From an uncultured Blastocatellia bacterium (GTDB lineage Bacteria; Acidobacteriota; Blastocatellia; Pyrinomonadales; Pyrinomonadaceae), in NCBI GenBank assembly GCA_946480785.1, contig CAMLLD010000012.1:28681-92680 (forward strand): a stretch of DNA of 64,000 nucleotides. The letters are read 5' to 3'. Below, in pieces: positions 33,254 to 43,700 of the stretch. Every line of letters starts with the position of its first letter. The first letter of the stretch is position 1. Under the pieces are notes generated by a model. The model worked only from the letters and a program-made list of their open reading frames with translations. It was not told the DNA's origin and searched no databases. The position numbers and the translations under genes are program-made.

Positions 33254-35707
33254 TTGAAATTCACGTTTTTTGCCTCCACTACGCGACGCCTGAAAAATTT
33301 TCAACCGACGATTTATCAGCAGGCCCGGGCGGTCCTGGCCGTGGTCCTGGCGGTCCTGGTCCTGCTTCCTTCGTTAGCTCTGACCGTCTCGGCCCATGCG
33401 CCACTGCCCTCGACGAACGAGCCTGACAACGACTACTTCATGCTCTACGCGAGCCCTAACGGCGACACCGTCTGTCGCGTCGCGAATGCCGCCGAGCGCA
33501 CGGAGCTCGAGAAGATCACGCCGAAGAACCTGCGCCAGATCAACCACCTCGGCGAGAAGTCGGTCGGCTTGAGCGGGGAAGTCGACAACGCAGGGACGCA
33601 CCTCACGATCGTTCTGCGCGCCACCACGAACCTGCAAAACAATGCGGCGGCCATGGGAGCTTTCACTCGTGCGGCGGCCAACTGGGAAAACATCATCAAC
33701 TCCCCCGTCACGATCTTTATCGACGCTGATTTCGGTCCGGACAATTTCGGACAGGCGTGGCCTTCGGGCGTCCTCGGTTCGACCAGTGCGCCGAGCTCGA
33801 CTTTCAGTTACTCCTTCGTTCGCGGCCAACTGGTCGCTGGCGCCACGGCGACGACGAGCGCTGTTTACAATGCCTTGCCGTCGAGCTCCGTCCCGGTTGA
33901 TACGGGTTCCGGTAGTTCAACGAGTCTCTCGGTCTCAGCCACGATTGCTCGCGCGATCGGCCTCTTGAATCCGACGGCGCAGTCGACGGATACCGCTGCC
34001 AAGATCGGTTTCAATGGCACCGGTAATTTCAATTTCGACTTCGATCGCAGCGACGGCATTACAGGCATCGACTTCGAGTCAGTGGCGACGCACGAGATCG
34101 GTCACGCGCTCGGTTTCACGTCGCGAGCCGGCACCGGCAGCAGCACGCCCGCGATGTGGGATCTTTATCGCTTCCGCACCGGCATGACTGCGGGAGCTTT
34201 CACTACCGCGACGCGCGTGATGACGATCGGCGGCACGCCGGATCCGCTTCAGTTCTATTTCGCTCCCGGCACGTCGGAGTTGGGACTTTCCAACGGTGGA
34301 CCAAGTGGCGCTACTGACAACGGGGCTGACGGCAATCAGTCGAGCCACTGGAAACAGGCCAGTCTCAACGGTGGCGTGGTCACCGGTTATATCGGGATCA
34401 TGGATCCGAGAATCCCCTCGAACAGAGAGAGAGACATAACCAACAACGACATCAACGCCCTCAACGTCCTCGGCTTCAACTCGAATGCTGTTCCTCCTGC
34501 TGCGCCGCCTCCCAACGACAACTTCGCTTCGGCGCAAGTCGTCAGCGGTTGTTCAGGCTCGGTCAACGGCACGAATGTCGGCGCGACGCGCGAGGCCGGC
34601 GAGCCGATCCATTCGCCTGATGGAGTAAGCAGCAGTCGTTCAGTTTGGTATCAATGGACTGCATCGTCGAACGGCAGCACCACTATTACGACGAAGGGAA
34701 GTGACTTCGACACGGTGCTGGGCGTCTATGAAGGAACTACGGTCAACGCGCTAACAACAATCGGCAAAGACGATGACGGTGGCGGCCCCGACCACACCAG
34801 CACTGTCACTTTCTCAGCAGTCGCCGGTCACACGTACCGCATCGCAGTGGATGGTTATAACAACGGCGGCTCGGGCGGCGACTTTGGTTCGGTCACGCTC
34901 AATTGGACTTCCAATTGCGCCAACGCCGTCAATCAGATCGACGACGCGACCTTCTTCGTCACGCAGCACTATCACGACTTCCTCAATCGCGATCCGGACG
35001 CATCGGGACTCAGCTTCTGGGTCAACGAGATCACTTCGTGCGGCGCAAACGCAGCGTGTATCGACGTGAAGCGAATCAACGTGTCGGCCGCGTTCTATCT
35101 CGCGATTGAATTTCAGGAAACCGGCTATCTCGCTTATCGCACGCACAAGGCCGCGTTTGGCAATTTACCCGGCGCGCCCGTGCCGATCGTCTTCACCGAT
35201 TTCGTGACCGAGTCGGCGCAGATCGGACAGAACGTGCAGGTCGGCGTCGGCAACTGGCAGGCCCAGTTGGAAGCCAACAAACAGGCGTACATGCTGGCGT
35301 TTGTCCAACGCGGAGATTTCGTCGCGGGATTTCCGACCAACATGAGCGCGACGAATTTTGTAACGCAGTTGAATACGCGCGCCGGTGGTGTGTTGTCCGC
35401 TGCCGAGCAGACCAACTTGATCAACCAACTCGCCCCAAATCCGGGCGACGCGACGCTGCGCTCGCAGGTGCTTCGTGCGGTTGCCGAAGATCAGGACTTG
35501 AAGAACGCGGAGTTCAACCGAGCGTTTGTGCTGATGCAGTACTTCGGTTACTTGCGCCGTAATCCAAACAGCTCTCCCGACACAAACTTTGACGGCTACA
35601 ATTTCTGGCTCACAAAGCTAAATCAGTTCAACGGTGATTTCGTAGCGGCTGAAATGGTGAAGGCATTCATCACTTCATCTGAATATCGGCAGCGCTTTGG
35701 GCCGTGA
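33254..35707 (+). CDS. Exported zinc metalloprotease with DUF4214 module
   Basis: An 817-residue protein with a long basic N-terminus and signal segment (AVLAVVLAVLVLLPSLALTVSA). The catalytic region has ATHEIGHALGFTSRAG, an HExxHxxG zincin site like NF038122/M10-type proteases. About residues 415-555 resemble a pre-peptidase-type beta-sandwich (FASAQVVSGCSGSVNG; SVWYQWTASSNG). From about 34940 to the end lies DUF4214, with FFVTQHYHDFLNRDPDA, the Cys pair in SCGANAACID and the ending SSEYRQRFGP. Probably secreted or held on the surface by that module. First of the DUF4214 series. Confidence 0.88.
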   Translation: MKFTFFASTTRRLKNFQPTIYQQARAVLAVVLAVLVLLPSLALTVSAHAPLPSTNEPDNDYFMLYASPNGDTVCRVANAAERTELEKITPKNLRQINHLGEKSVGLSGEVDNAGTHLTIVLRATTNLQNNAAAMGAFTRAAANWENIINSPVTIFIDADFGPDNFGQAWPSGVLGSTSAPSSTFSYSFVRGQLVAGATATTSAVYNALPSSSVPVDTGSGSSTSLSVSATIARAIGLLNPTAQSTDTAAKIGFNGTGNFNFDFDRSDGITGIDFESVATHEIGHALGFTSRAGTGSSTPAMWDLYRFRTGMTAGAFTTATRVMTIGGTPDPLQFYFAPGTSELGLSNGGPSGATDNGADGNQSSHWKQASLNGGVVTGYIGIMDPRIPSNRERDITNNDINALNVLGFNSNAVPPAAPPPNDNFASAQVVSGCSGSVNGTNVGATREAGEPIHSPDGVSSSRSVWYQWTASSNGSTTITTKGSDFDTVLGVYEGTTVNALTTIGKDDDGGGPDHTSTVTFSAVAGHTYRIAVDGYNNGGSGGDFGSVTLNWTSNCANAVNQIDDATFFVTQHYHDFLNRDPDASGLSFWVNEITSCGANAACIDVKRINVSAAFYLAIEFQETGYLAYRTHKAAFGNLPGAPVPIVFTDFVTESAQIGQNVQVGVGNWQAQLEANKQAYMLAFVQRGDFVAGFPTNMSATNFVTQLNTRAGGVLSAAEQTNLINQLAPNPGDATLRSQVLRAVAEDQDLKNAEFNRAFVLMQYFGYLRRNPNSSPDTNFDGYNFWLTKLNQFNGDFVAAEMVKAFITSSEYRQRFGP

Positions 35708-35731
35708 GTCGAAACACATTTAGATCCAGCA

Positions 35732-35759
35732 GCAACCACCAGCGCGAGTTGGTGGTTGC
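35732..35759 (+). terminator. Hairpin after the zinc-protease gene
   Basis: A perfect 10-base stem, GCAACCACCA paired with TGGTGGTTGC, around an 8-base loop, 24 bases after the stop. No long T tract follows, so it may be a weak or factor-assisted terminator, or an mRNA-end stabiliser. Confidence 0.5.
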
Positions 35760-35792
35760 GGTGTAATCAACTGCCCCAGGAGAAGTCCCTAC

Positions 35793-38700
35793 ATGTCTAC
35801 CTTTCGCATTGTCTTCCTTCTCGCTGTTAGTTCCGTTTTGATCGTTGTCGCAGCTTTAAGCCTGCCGACAGGATCGCGCGCCAAGGTCCAGTCTCCGCAA
35901 GAAACAGTGTCGCCGAAGAAAGCGCGCCGGCAGCCGTTCAAGCCGGGCGAGATCATCGTGCGTTATCGCAATGAGTCGATGGCCAAGAGCCGGGCCGGAG
36001 CAATGAGAATCACCGCGCAGGACGGACAACTGCGAAGCATGAGAGTCGATGATTTCGAAGGATCGAAAATGATCCCGGGCCTGAGAGTCGCGCGCGTGAC
36101 CGACGGCGGCGACACGATCTCGGCAGTTGAAGCGCTGCGCATGCAGCCGGACGTTTTGTACGCCGAGCCGAACTACATCCTGCATGCCGACGTCACGCCG
36201 AACGATCCGCATTTCGTTGCCGGCCGGCAGCCAAATATGACGACTATCGGCGCGCCCCAGGCGTGGAACACGCAAACCGGCAGCGCTTCCATTGTTGTCG
36301 GCGTGATCGATCAGGGCATCGACATCAATCACCTCGATCTGGCAGCCAACATCTGGACCAACCCGTCGCCGGGCGCGGTGGGCGGCGGCATCACGGGCGA
36401 CCTTCACGGTTACAACTTCGTCGACAACAACGGCACGGTTTTCAGCGGCGCTGATGGTGAGAGTCACGCGAGTCACGTCGCCGGCATCATCGGCGCTGTC
36501 GGCAACAACAACCGCGGCGTTGCGGGGGTTAACTGGACCGTTAATCTGATGTCGTTGAAGTTTCTCGACTCAGATGGTTTCGGCGACACGCTCAATGCGA
36601 TTCGCGCCTGCACTTATGCGAAACAGATGCGCGACCTGTGGGTGAGCAGCAATCACACGAAAGGCGCGAACCTCCGCGTGTTGAATGCGAGCTTTGGCGG
36701 CGCGCAGTTTTCAACCGGCTTCTCCGACGCGATTCAGGCTCTCAACACTTCAGGGATTTTGTTCGTCGCCGCGGCCGGTAACGTTGAAGACGGCACGCGC
36801 GAACCGAACAACGATCTGGTGCCGCACTTTCCTTCCGGTTTCGACGCCGCGAACATCATTGCTGTCGCGGCCACAAGTTCGACCGACACGCTCGCCAGTT
36901 TCTCGCACTTTGGCGGGACCACGGTTCATCTCGGCGCACCCGGAGTCTCGATCCTGAGCACTACGCCGCACTGCGCGAATCCCGGTCCCAACAATGCCTG
37001 TTTGCCGGACTTCACGGATCCGAACGGTGACACCTATTCATTTTTCAGCGGCACTTCGATGGCGGCCCCGCACGTCTCCGGCGCTGCTGCGTTGCTGTGG
37101 GCACAGAATCCCAATCTTACCGTGGCGCAAGTTAAAGGTCTGCTGATCTTCAACGGCGATATCGAGCAGCCATTGCTGGGCGAGACACTTACCGGACGGC
37201 GTTTGAACGTGGCGAACAGTTTCACGTCGTTGCTCGAAAACGACACAACCGCTCCCGGCGCCGTCACGAACTTAGGCGTCGATTCGCAGAACGGCCGCAC
37301 GTTCAATCTTCGTTGGACGGCCTCGGGTGACGATGGCACGACCGGCCAGGCGGCGCTTTATGAAGTGTCTTTCACGGATGGCGGCTCAGGCGTGACGACT
37401 CCGCTGAACGGAGTGATTCCGGTGCCGTCGGGCTCGGGCCAGATTGCGACTGTAACCGTGCCGTTCCGGCATGCTTCGGGAACGCTGAACCTGCAGGAGT
37501 TTGATAACGCCGGAAACGCCGGCACGACGGTCACAGTGCCGGTCGGCATCCCGCAGTCCGCGGCTGATCCGTACACGACTGCGACTGGTTCGGCGCAACC
37601 ACTCTCGTCAGGCGGCAATAACGTTGGTCCAAATGCAGACGATCAGTACGCGGATGTGTTGTTCCCGGCCGGGTTTACTTTTCCGTTCTTCGGCCACAAC
37701 TTCGATTCGGTGACTCTGTCAACGAACGGCATCCTGTATCTCGGCGGCAATCCGCCGCAGCGCGACAACGGCGACGCGGATGACGTTCCCAGTTCACCGG
37801 GAAAACTCGGTGGCTATCCGGCGATCGCCGGACTCTGGGACGATCTCGATCTGCGTACCTCGCGTCGTGCGGACGCCGGGATATTTCAGATCAACAGCCC
37901 GGGCAAAGTGATCTTTCGCTGGCAGGGCGTGCCGTGTGAATTCGATGGCAACGCATGCACGGGCACGACGCCCGTGAACTTCGAGATCGAGTTGAATTCA
38001 AACGGCGTGATCAAGACTCGTTACGGCTCCGGCAATACCGGATTGTTTCCGACTGTCGGCATCGCGGGTGGCGAGCACGATCCTTACATCATCGCCGATC
38101 ACACGAACGAGGAAACTCCGATCAGTCTCACGAACGCGGCGGAAGTTACCTTCACGCCTCGCGCGCAGACTGCGAGCACGATTCAGTTCACGCAAGCGAC
38201 CTTCGCTGCAAATGAGAATGTCGGTTCGCTGAACGTAACTGTCTCGCGGACGGGAGACACGTCGAGTGTCGCGACAGTCCGTTACAACACGAATGACTTC
38301 GGAACTGCTTCTCCGTGCACGTTTATTTCGACAAATGCGTCGAGCCGTTGTGACTACCTGATGACGGTCGGTTCTCTGAGGTTTGCGCCCGGAGAGACGT
38401 CGAAGACTATCCCGGTTCCAATCATCAACGACGTTTTCACAGAGAACCCGGAGACGTTCACGATGACGCTGAGTAACGTGACCGGCGCAACGCTGGGCGC
38501 GACCACTCAGGCTGACATCACCATTTCGGACGGCGGCGCGGAGGCCGGCGGCAATCCGCTGGATACGGCGTCGTCATTCGTCAGACAGCAGTACATCGAC
38601 TTTCTGAATCGTGAACCAGATGCTGACGGCCTGGCCTTTTGGACAGGCAACATCACCTCGTGCGGGTCAGACGCGCAATGTATCGAGGTCAAGCGGATCA

Positions 38701-39326
38701 ACGTGTCCGCGGCTTTCTTCCTCTCGATCGAATTTCAGGAAACCGGTTATCTGGTCTATCGCCTGCACAAGGTTGCACCCGGGCTCGACGCTAACAGACC
38801 GGTTCCAGTGAGATTCGGATCGTTCCTCCAGGAGACAGAGCAAATCGGGCAGGGAGTTCAGGTCAATGTGGGCGACTGGCAGAACAAGTTGGAAGCCAAC
38901 AAGCAGGCGTTCACTCTGGCCTTCGTTCAGACACCCGGTTTCCTCAATGACTTCGGCGCGCTCTCGGCGGCTGCGATGGTCGACAAAATGAACACCAACG
39001 CTGGCGGCGTGCTTTCGGCATCCGAGCGGACCGCACTGATCAACTTGTTGGGACCAATACCCAGTGATCCGTCGCGGCGAGCAGCGGTGTTGCGAGCGAT
39101 CGCGGAAAACGACAACTTGAAGAAGGCAGAGTTCAACAAGGCCTTCGTGCTGATGCAGTACTTCGGTTACTTGAGACGAAACCCGGATGATTCGCCGGAT
39201 ACCGATTTCAGCGGCTTCAATTTCTGGCTCGGAAAACTGAACAGCTTCAATGGCGACTTTATCAAAGCGGAGATGGTGAAGGCGTTCATCGACTCCATCG
39301 AGTACCGGCAGCGCTTCGCGCCGTGA
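35793..39326 (+). CDS. Exported subtilisin-like (S8) protease with Calx-beta and DUF4214 modules
   Basis: A 1177-residue secreted protein. Signal peptide (VFLLAVSSVLIVVAALSLP), then an I9-like propeptide (FKPGEIIVRYRNESM; DVLYAEPNYILHAD). The S8 triad is in GVIDQGIDINHLDL (Asp), SHASHVAGIIGA (His) and FFSGTSMAAPHVSG (Ser). A fibronectin-like region, a beta-rich region with DDQYADVLFPAGFTFPFFGH, and a Calx-beta-type domain (AANENVGSLNVTVSRTG...ENPETFTMTLSNV) follow. DUF4214 runs from about 38560 with SCGSDAQCIE and SIEYRQRFAP. A mature secreted protease with a sorting or anchoring C-terminus is inferred. Confidence 0.92.
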   Translation: MSTFRIVFLLAVSSVLIVVAALSLPTGSRAKVQSPQETVSPKKARRQPFKPGEIIVRYRNESMAKSRAGAMRITAQDGQLRSMRVDDFEGSKMIPGLRVARVTDGGDTISAVEALRMQPDVLYAEPNYILHADVTPNDPHFVAGRQPNMTTIGAPQAWNTQTGSASIVVGVIDQGIDINHLDLAANIWTNPSPGAVGGGITGDLHGYNFVDNNGTVFSGADGESHASHVAGIIGAVGNNNRGVAGVNWTVNLMSLKFLDSDGFGDTLNAIRACTYAKQMRDLWVSSNHTKGANLRVLNASFGGAQFSTGFSDAIQALNTSGILFVAAAGNVEDGTREPNNDLVPHFPSGFDAANIIAVAATSSTDTLASFSHFGGTTVHLGAPGVSILSTTPHCANPGPNNACLPDFTDPNGDTYSFFSGTSMAAPHVSGAAALLWAQNPNLTVAQVKGLLIFNGDIEQPLLGETLTGRRLNVANSFTSLLENDTTAPGAVTNLGVDSQNGRTFNLRWTASGDDGTTGQAALYEVSFTDGGSGVTTPLNGVIPVPSGSGQIATVTVPFRHASGTLNLQEFDNAGNAGTTVTVPVGIPQSAADPYTTATGSAQPLSSGGNNVGPNADDQYADVLFPAGFTFPFFGHNFDSVTLSTNGILYLGGNPPQRDNGDADDVPSSPGKLGGYPAIAGLWDDLDLRTSRRADAGIFQINSPGKVIFRWQGVPCEFDGNACTGTTPVNFEIELNSNGVIKTRYGSGNTGLFPTVGIAGGEHDPYIIADHTNEETPISLTNAAEVTFTPRAQTASTIQFTQATFAANENVGSLNVTVSRTGDTSSVATVRYNTNDFGTASPCTFISTNASSRCDYLMTVGSLRFAPGETSKTIPVPIINDVFTENPETFTMTLSNVTGATLGATTQADITISDGGAEAGGNPLDTASSFVRQQYIDFLNREPDADGLAFWTGNITSCGSDAQCIEVKRINVSAAFFLSIEFQETGYLVYRLHKVAPGLDANRPVPVRFGSFLQETEQIGQGVQVNVGDWQNKLEANKQAFTLAFVQTPGFLNDFGALSAAAMVDKMNTNAGGVLSASERTALINLLGPIPSDPSRRAAVLRAIAENDNLKKAEFNKAFVLMQYFGYLRRNPDDSPDTDFSGFNFWLGKLNSFNGDFIKAEMVKAFIDSIEYRQRFAP

Positions 39327-39353
39327 GTTGCTGGCGCAAAAGCGAGCAAACTA

Positions 39354-39385
39354 AAAGAGGGAATCCATTGCTGGATTCCCTCTTT
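39354..39385. terminator. Bidirectional rho-independent terminator
   Basis: A perfect 14-base stem, AAAGAGGGAATCCA with TGGATTCCCTCTTT, and a 4-base loop TTGC, flanked by A-rich sequence on the left and TCATTTT on the right. It lies between convergent genes ending at 39326 and 39408, so it can stop both transcripts. Confidence 0.9.
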
Positions 39386-39407
39386 CATTTTGCGCTAAGC
39401 GAATTGT

Positions 39408-40349
39408 TTAGAAGCGATTGAGATATTCGCCCGAGACGATGAAGGCGCGGACCATTTCTGCCGCGACGAAGTCGCCGTTGAATTGATTCAGCTTCGTCAG
39501 CCAGAAATTGTAACCGTTGAAGTTGCCGTCGGGAGCGTCGTCGGGATTGCGGCGCAGGTAGCCGAAATACTGCATCAGCACAAACGCCTTATTGGTTTCG
39601 CGCTGCGTCAGGTTCGCGTTCTCCGCAACCGAACGCAGGACGCTGGCGCGCTTGGTGGCATCGCCAGGCGTAGCACCCAGGACACCGACGAGCGTGCTTT
39701 TTTCTGACGAGGTCAGAACGTTTCCGGCATTCGCGTCCAGCTTGTCGACAAATTGCTGGGCCGTCATGTTTGTCGGAAACGCTGCCAGAAATGCCGGCCG
39801 TTGCACGAAAGCGAGCGCAAAGGAATTCTTGTTGTTGTTCAGCACGTCTTCCCAACCGGTCGCGCCGACAACGACGCCGTTACCGATCGTTCGCGTGTCG
39901 GGCATGAAGTCCTCGCGACGGACGGGAACTGGCTTGCCGGGCAGATTGCCGAACGCGGCCTCGTTCATTTTGTAGACGAGGAAGCCGGTCTGCTGGAACT
40001 CAATCGACAGGAAGAAAGCCCCGGAGACGTGGACGCGCTTCGAGTCGATGCAGGAAGCGTTCGTACCGCACTGGGTGATTTCGTTCTGCCAGAAAGTGAA
40101 ACCGCTCTGATCCGGGAAGCGGCTCAGGAAATCGACGTACTGCTGCGTGACGTAAAAGTCAGCGTCGTTGATAGTGATTGGCGTGTTAGTACCAGGGCGA
40201 AGCCGCAGCGGCTTGACCTTGATGTCTCCGTAAAAAAGCTCGGAGGGAAGATTTGGAGTTTCCGTCACGATTCGCAGCGTCGGGGGGCTCTGGGCAAACG
40301 AAACGGCGGCAGCAAACGCGATAAGTAGCGTGGCAAAGAAAATTCTCAT
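39408..40349 (-). CDS. Exported protein consisting essentially of a DUF4214 module
   Basis: The start is ATG 40349 (MRIFFATLLIAFAAAVSFAQ signal peptide) with AGGAG before it; an upstream extension to 40514 is unlikely. After a short leader of about 45 residues, the whole mature protein is DUF4214: DFYVTQQYVDFLSRFPDQ, the Cys pair in QCGTNASCID, and YFGYLRRNPDDAPDGN. It lacks the extra N-terminal domain of its neighbours, showing that the module can stand alone. It is the only member of the run on the minus strand. Confidence 0.85.
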   Translation of the reverse strand: MRIFFATLLIAFAAAVSFAQSPPTLRIVTETPNLPSELFYGDIKVKPLRLRPGTNTPITINDADFYVTQQYVDFLSRFPDQSGFTFWQNEITQCGTNASCIDSKRVHVSGAFFLSIEFQQTGFLVYKMNEAAFGNLPGKPVPVRREDFMPDTRTIGNGVVVGATGWEDVLNNNKNSFALAFVQRPAFLAAFPTNMTAQQFVDKLDANAGNVLTSSEKSTLVGVLGATPGDATKRASVLRSVAENANLTQRETNKAFVLMQYFGYLRRNPDDAPDGNFNGYNFWLTKLNQFNGDFVAAEMVRAFIVSGEYLNRF

Positions 40350-40525
40350 CCTTAACTCCTGGCTGATATTGCGGAAAGAATAACCGAGAGTGAGGCGCTC
40401 TCCTAATCCATTCGCGGCTGCTTCAAGAACACCCACGAGGGCACGTCTGGAGTTTAGCCCGCTGGCTCTCGCGGTGTCAACGAGGTTCTTCTGAAAGTAC
40501 TGGTGCAGTTTCAAGGCGTTTCCGT

Positions 40526-40581
40526 GGAGTGCGGGGACTTGTCACCGCTTTGGCCAAAGCGCCGACGAGTCGGCGCACTCC
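40526..40581. repeat. 56-base REP-like palindrome
   Basis: Two 28-base arms run from GGAGTGC to GCACTCC and pair at 23 of 28 positions, with a fully paired centre CGCTTTGG/CCAAAGCG and no loop. Unpaired positions cluster at GGG/CCG-like sites in the arms. The form is that of an intergenic REP or small MITE-like unit. From memory, similar 'gtgcg...gactcgtc...cgcactcc' palindromes occur in other soil bacteria. Confidence 0.75.
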
Positions 40582-40625
40582 AAAATCAAAAGTTGGAGAG
40601 GTGTGGCGTTTTTGCATTTATATCA

Positions 40626-40655
40626 TTGACAGCCGAGCCGGAAACCGTGTACTAA
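40626..40655 (+). promoter_or_regulatory. Possible sigma-70-type promoter
   Basis: TTGACA at 40626-40631 is followed after 18 bases by TACTAA at 40650-40655. It lies 81 bases before the ATG at 40736, a suitable place for the promoter of the cytochrome/beta-propeller gene. The -10 element is imperfect. Confidence 0.35.
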
Positions 40656-40735
40656 CTGTGGTCACAAACGCGTCTCCCCAAACCTCGTCAGGTCAATAGA
40701 AGTCCGACCTCTCATCAGCTTTAGGAGTATTGACA

Positions 40736-43700
40736 ATGAAACGCCCCGACCCCCAGCGGAGGGTTCTTCGCCCCGCCGCCTTGAGTGTACTGCTTCTCCC
40801 ACTAACCTTTTGGCTCCTTAGTAATGCGCCTGTTTCATTCTCGCAAAGCACCTCGGTGCTGAACTTCGAGAGCCCGCACGTACACCCGCTCGCGATCACG
40901 CCCGACGGCAACCGTTTGCTGGCCGTTAACTCGCCAAACGGAACCCTCTCGGTGTTTCAGCTACAGAGCGGCCTCGCGCCCAAGCTGGTGGGCGAGATTC
41001 CGGTCGGACTCGAGCCGGTCAGTGTCGCGGTGCGAAACAACAACGAGGTCTGGGTCGCCAACTGGCTGTCTGATTCGATCAGCATCGTCGATCTGGCAAC
41101 TGCGAACGTCGTCCGCACCATTGAGGTCGGCGACGAACCAACCGACATCCTCTTCGCCGGATCGAACCGCGAAATGGCTTTCGTCTGTGTCTCCGGCGGC
41201 GGCTCATTACTGAACGGCACGTCGATCGATCATCTCGGCCGCGGTCAAATCAAAGTCTTCGATCCCGCTAATCCAGCAGCGCCGCCGCAAACGATAGAGA
41301 TCTTCGGCAAGCAGCCGCGTGCACTTGCCAAAAACGCTGATGGCTCCCGCGTCTTTATTTCTGTTTTTGAATCAGGTAACCAAACCACCGTCGTCAAAGA
41401 ATCGGATGTAACCGCCAACGGTGGTTTGCCGGCGCCCAATCCACCGCTCGCTCCGGGCCTGCCTCCCGCGCCCAAGACGGGTCTGATCGTGAAGTGGAAC
41501 GGTTCCGAATGGCGCGACGAGATTAACCGCTCGTGGAACGCGTTCATTCCTTACACGCTAGCCGATGTTGACGTAGTAGTGATCAACTCGAGCGGCGCTA
41601 GTTTGCCTTCGTCCGTGAGTCTGCAAGTCAGCGGCGTCGGCACGCACATCGGAAACATGGCTTTCGATCCCGCGCAGGGACGCTTGCTCGTGGCGAACCT
41701 TGACGACATCAACCAGGTTCGTTTCGAGCCGAATGTCAGCGGGCGTTTTCAAAATAACCGGATCACGATTCTCGGCAACGCAGCCAACGGAACTCCCACC
41801 GTTTCTGCGACGCCCGATCTCAATCCGCACGTGAACCTCAACGGCGCCGGCTCCGACAGCGAGCGCGGTCAGAGTCTCGCTATGCCCGGCGATCTGGTGC
41901 GCAAGTCTGACAACACGTACTTCATCGCCGCGACGAGTTCAGCGCGAGTCGGTCTCTTGGGCAGCGATGGCGTGGTCACGGATCGAATCGCAGTCGGCAA
42001 AGGTCCAACGGGCCTCGCCCTCGACGAGCCACGACATGCACTCTACGTTTTGAATCGCTTCGATCAAACGATTAGCGTCGTCGATACGGATGCGAAGTCG
42101 CAAACGTCGTCAGTAGCGATCGGCCGCAATCCGGAATCAGCGGCAACCAAAAACGGTCGCTCGTTTCTCTACGACGCGAACTTCTCCGCGCACGGCACGG
42201 TCTCGTGCGCCAGTTGTCACTTGAACGGTCATCGCGACGGGATGGTGTGGGACCTCGGCAATCCGCAAGGCTCAGTCGATCCCGTGCAAGTCTTTCTGCC
42301 GCCGGGTATCACCGGCACTGACAACCTTCATCCGATGAAGGGACCAATGATGACGCAGTCGTTGCGCGGCATCATCGGCAACGAGCCACTTCACTGGCGC
42401 GGCGATCGCGCCGGACTGGAAAGCTTCAACGGCGCGTTCGTCTCGCTGCTCGGTGGGCCAAGACAGTTAACCGCTCAGGAGATGGCCGACTTCAAATCGT
42501 TTGTGCAGGCGATGAAGTATCCACCCAATCCGAACGAGCCGCAGTCGCGGCCACCAAACGAGTTCAATGGCGGCTTCGGTTTCTTCAGCATCGAGAAACT
42601 CGACGGCGGCACGATCAATTGCAGCCAGTGCCACCTCGTCACGAATTTCCAACCCGGAACCGACAACAAGATCACGCCTTCGCTCGCGCTGCAGGAACCG
42701 CAATCGGTGAAGGTGCCGCAGCTTCGCGGTCTCTATCAGAAGGTCGGCCTCCATCGAACGCAGGCGTCGCCGCAGATCACGGGCTTCGGTCTCACGCACG
42801 ACGGCACGTTCGATACGCTTTTCAACTTCATGAAAGCGCCGCAGTTTCTGTTCCAGGTCGATCCGGCAACGGCTGACAGTTGGCGAAACGCGATGGAGGA
42901 CATGCTGCTTCGTCTCGACACCGGCACTCCACCCGCTATCGGCCTGATGGTGACGGTCGACGCGACGAATCGTTCCAGCGGCACGACCCTCGGCAGAATC
43001 AATCTGCTGATGAGCCAGGCACAGCAGAACAATTGCGACCTGGTCGTGCACGGCTTGTACGGTGGAACGCCGCGAAGCTTCCTGTTCTCCGGTACCACGT
43101 TCCTGCCCGACAGTCTGCTCGAACCGCCTGCTTCGCTACAGACGCTCTTGAATGCAGCCGGCGCTCGCGCCGAGCTGACGTTCCTCGCTGTGCCGAAAGG
43201 TGAAGGACGCTTGCGCAGTATCGACGTCGACAGCAACGGCGTCCTAAACGACGACGAGCCGCGCACGTCAGTGCAAATACGCGCGCGCGTGCTCAACTCG
43301 AGCGGCAATGGCGTTGCCGGTGTAACTGTCACGCTTTCCGGATCGCAATCCGCAACCGCCGTGACCGATTCGTTCGGCAACGCGGTCTTCAATCTGCTCT
43401 CGACCACGGGCGCGCACACGCTCACGCCGTCGCAAGGCAATGCGACGTTCGCGCCGAACAACGCGACGTTCGCGAGTCCCATCGCCAATCAGACCGCGAT
43501 CTTCACGACGCCGGCAAACGGAACGTTCACGACGCCCTTAGGCACGAGCAACAACGTGATCGACGCCACGGCCTCGTTTGTCGCGCAGCAATACCAGGAT
43601 TTCCTGTCGCGCGATCCTGACACGTCGGGATTTAATTTCTGGCAAAACGAAATCAACTCCTGCGGTAACAACGCCGCGTGTGTTGAAGTGAAGCGCGTCA

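Larger units (their letters stand above)
40350..40735. other. Gene-free interval between divergent DUF4214 genes
   Basis: A stretch of 386 bases with no coding potential that I can support. It holds the 5' region of the minus-strand gene, a 56-base palindrome (40526-40581) and a possible promoter for the plus-strand gene (40626-40655). An AGGAG ribosome site at about 40723 serves ATG 40736. I see nothing else in it. Confidence 0.7.
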
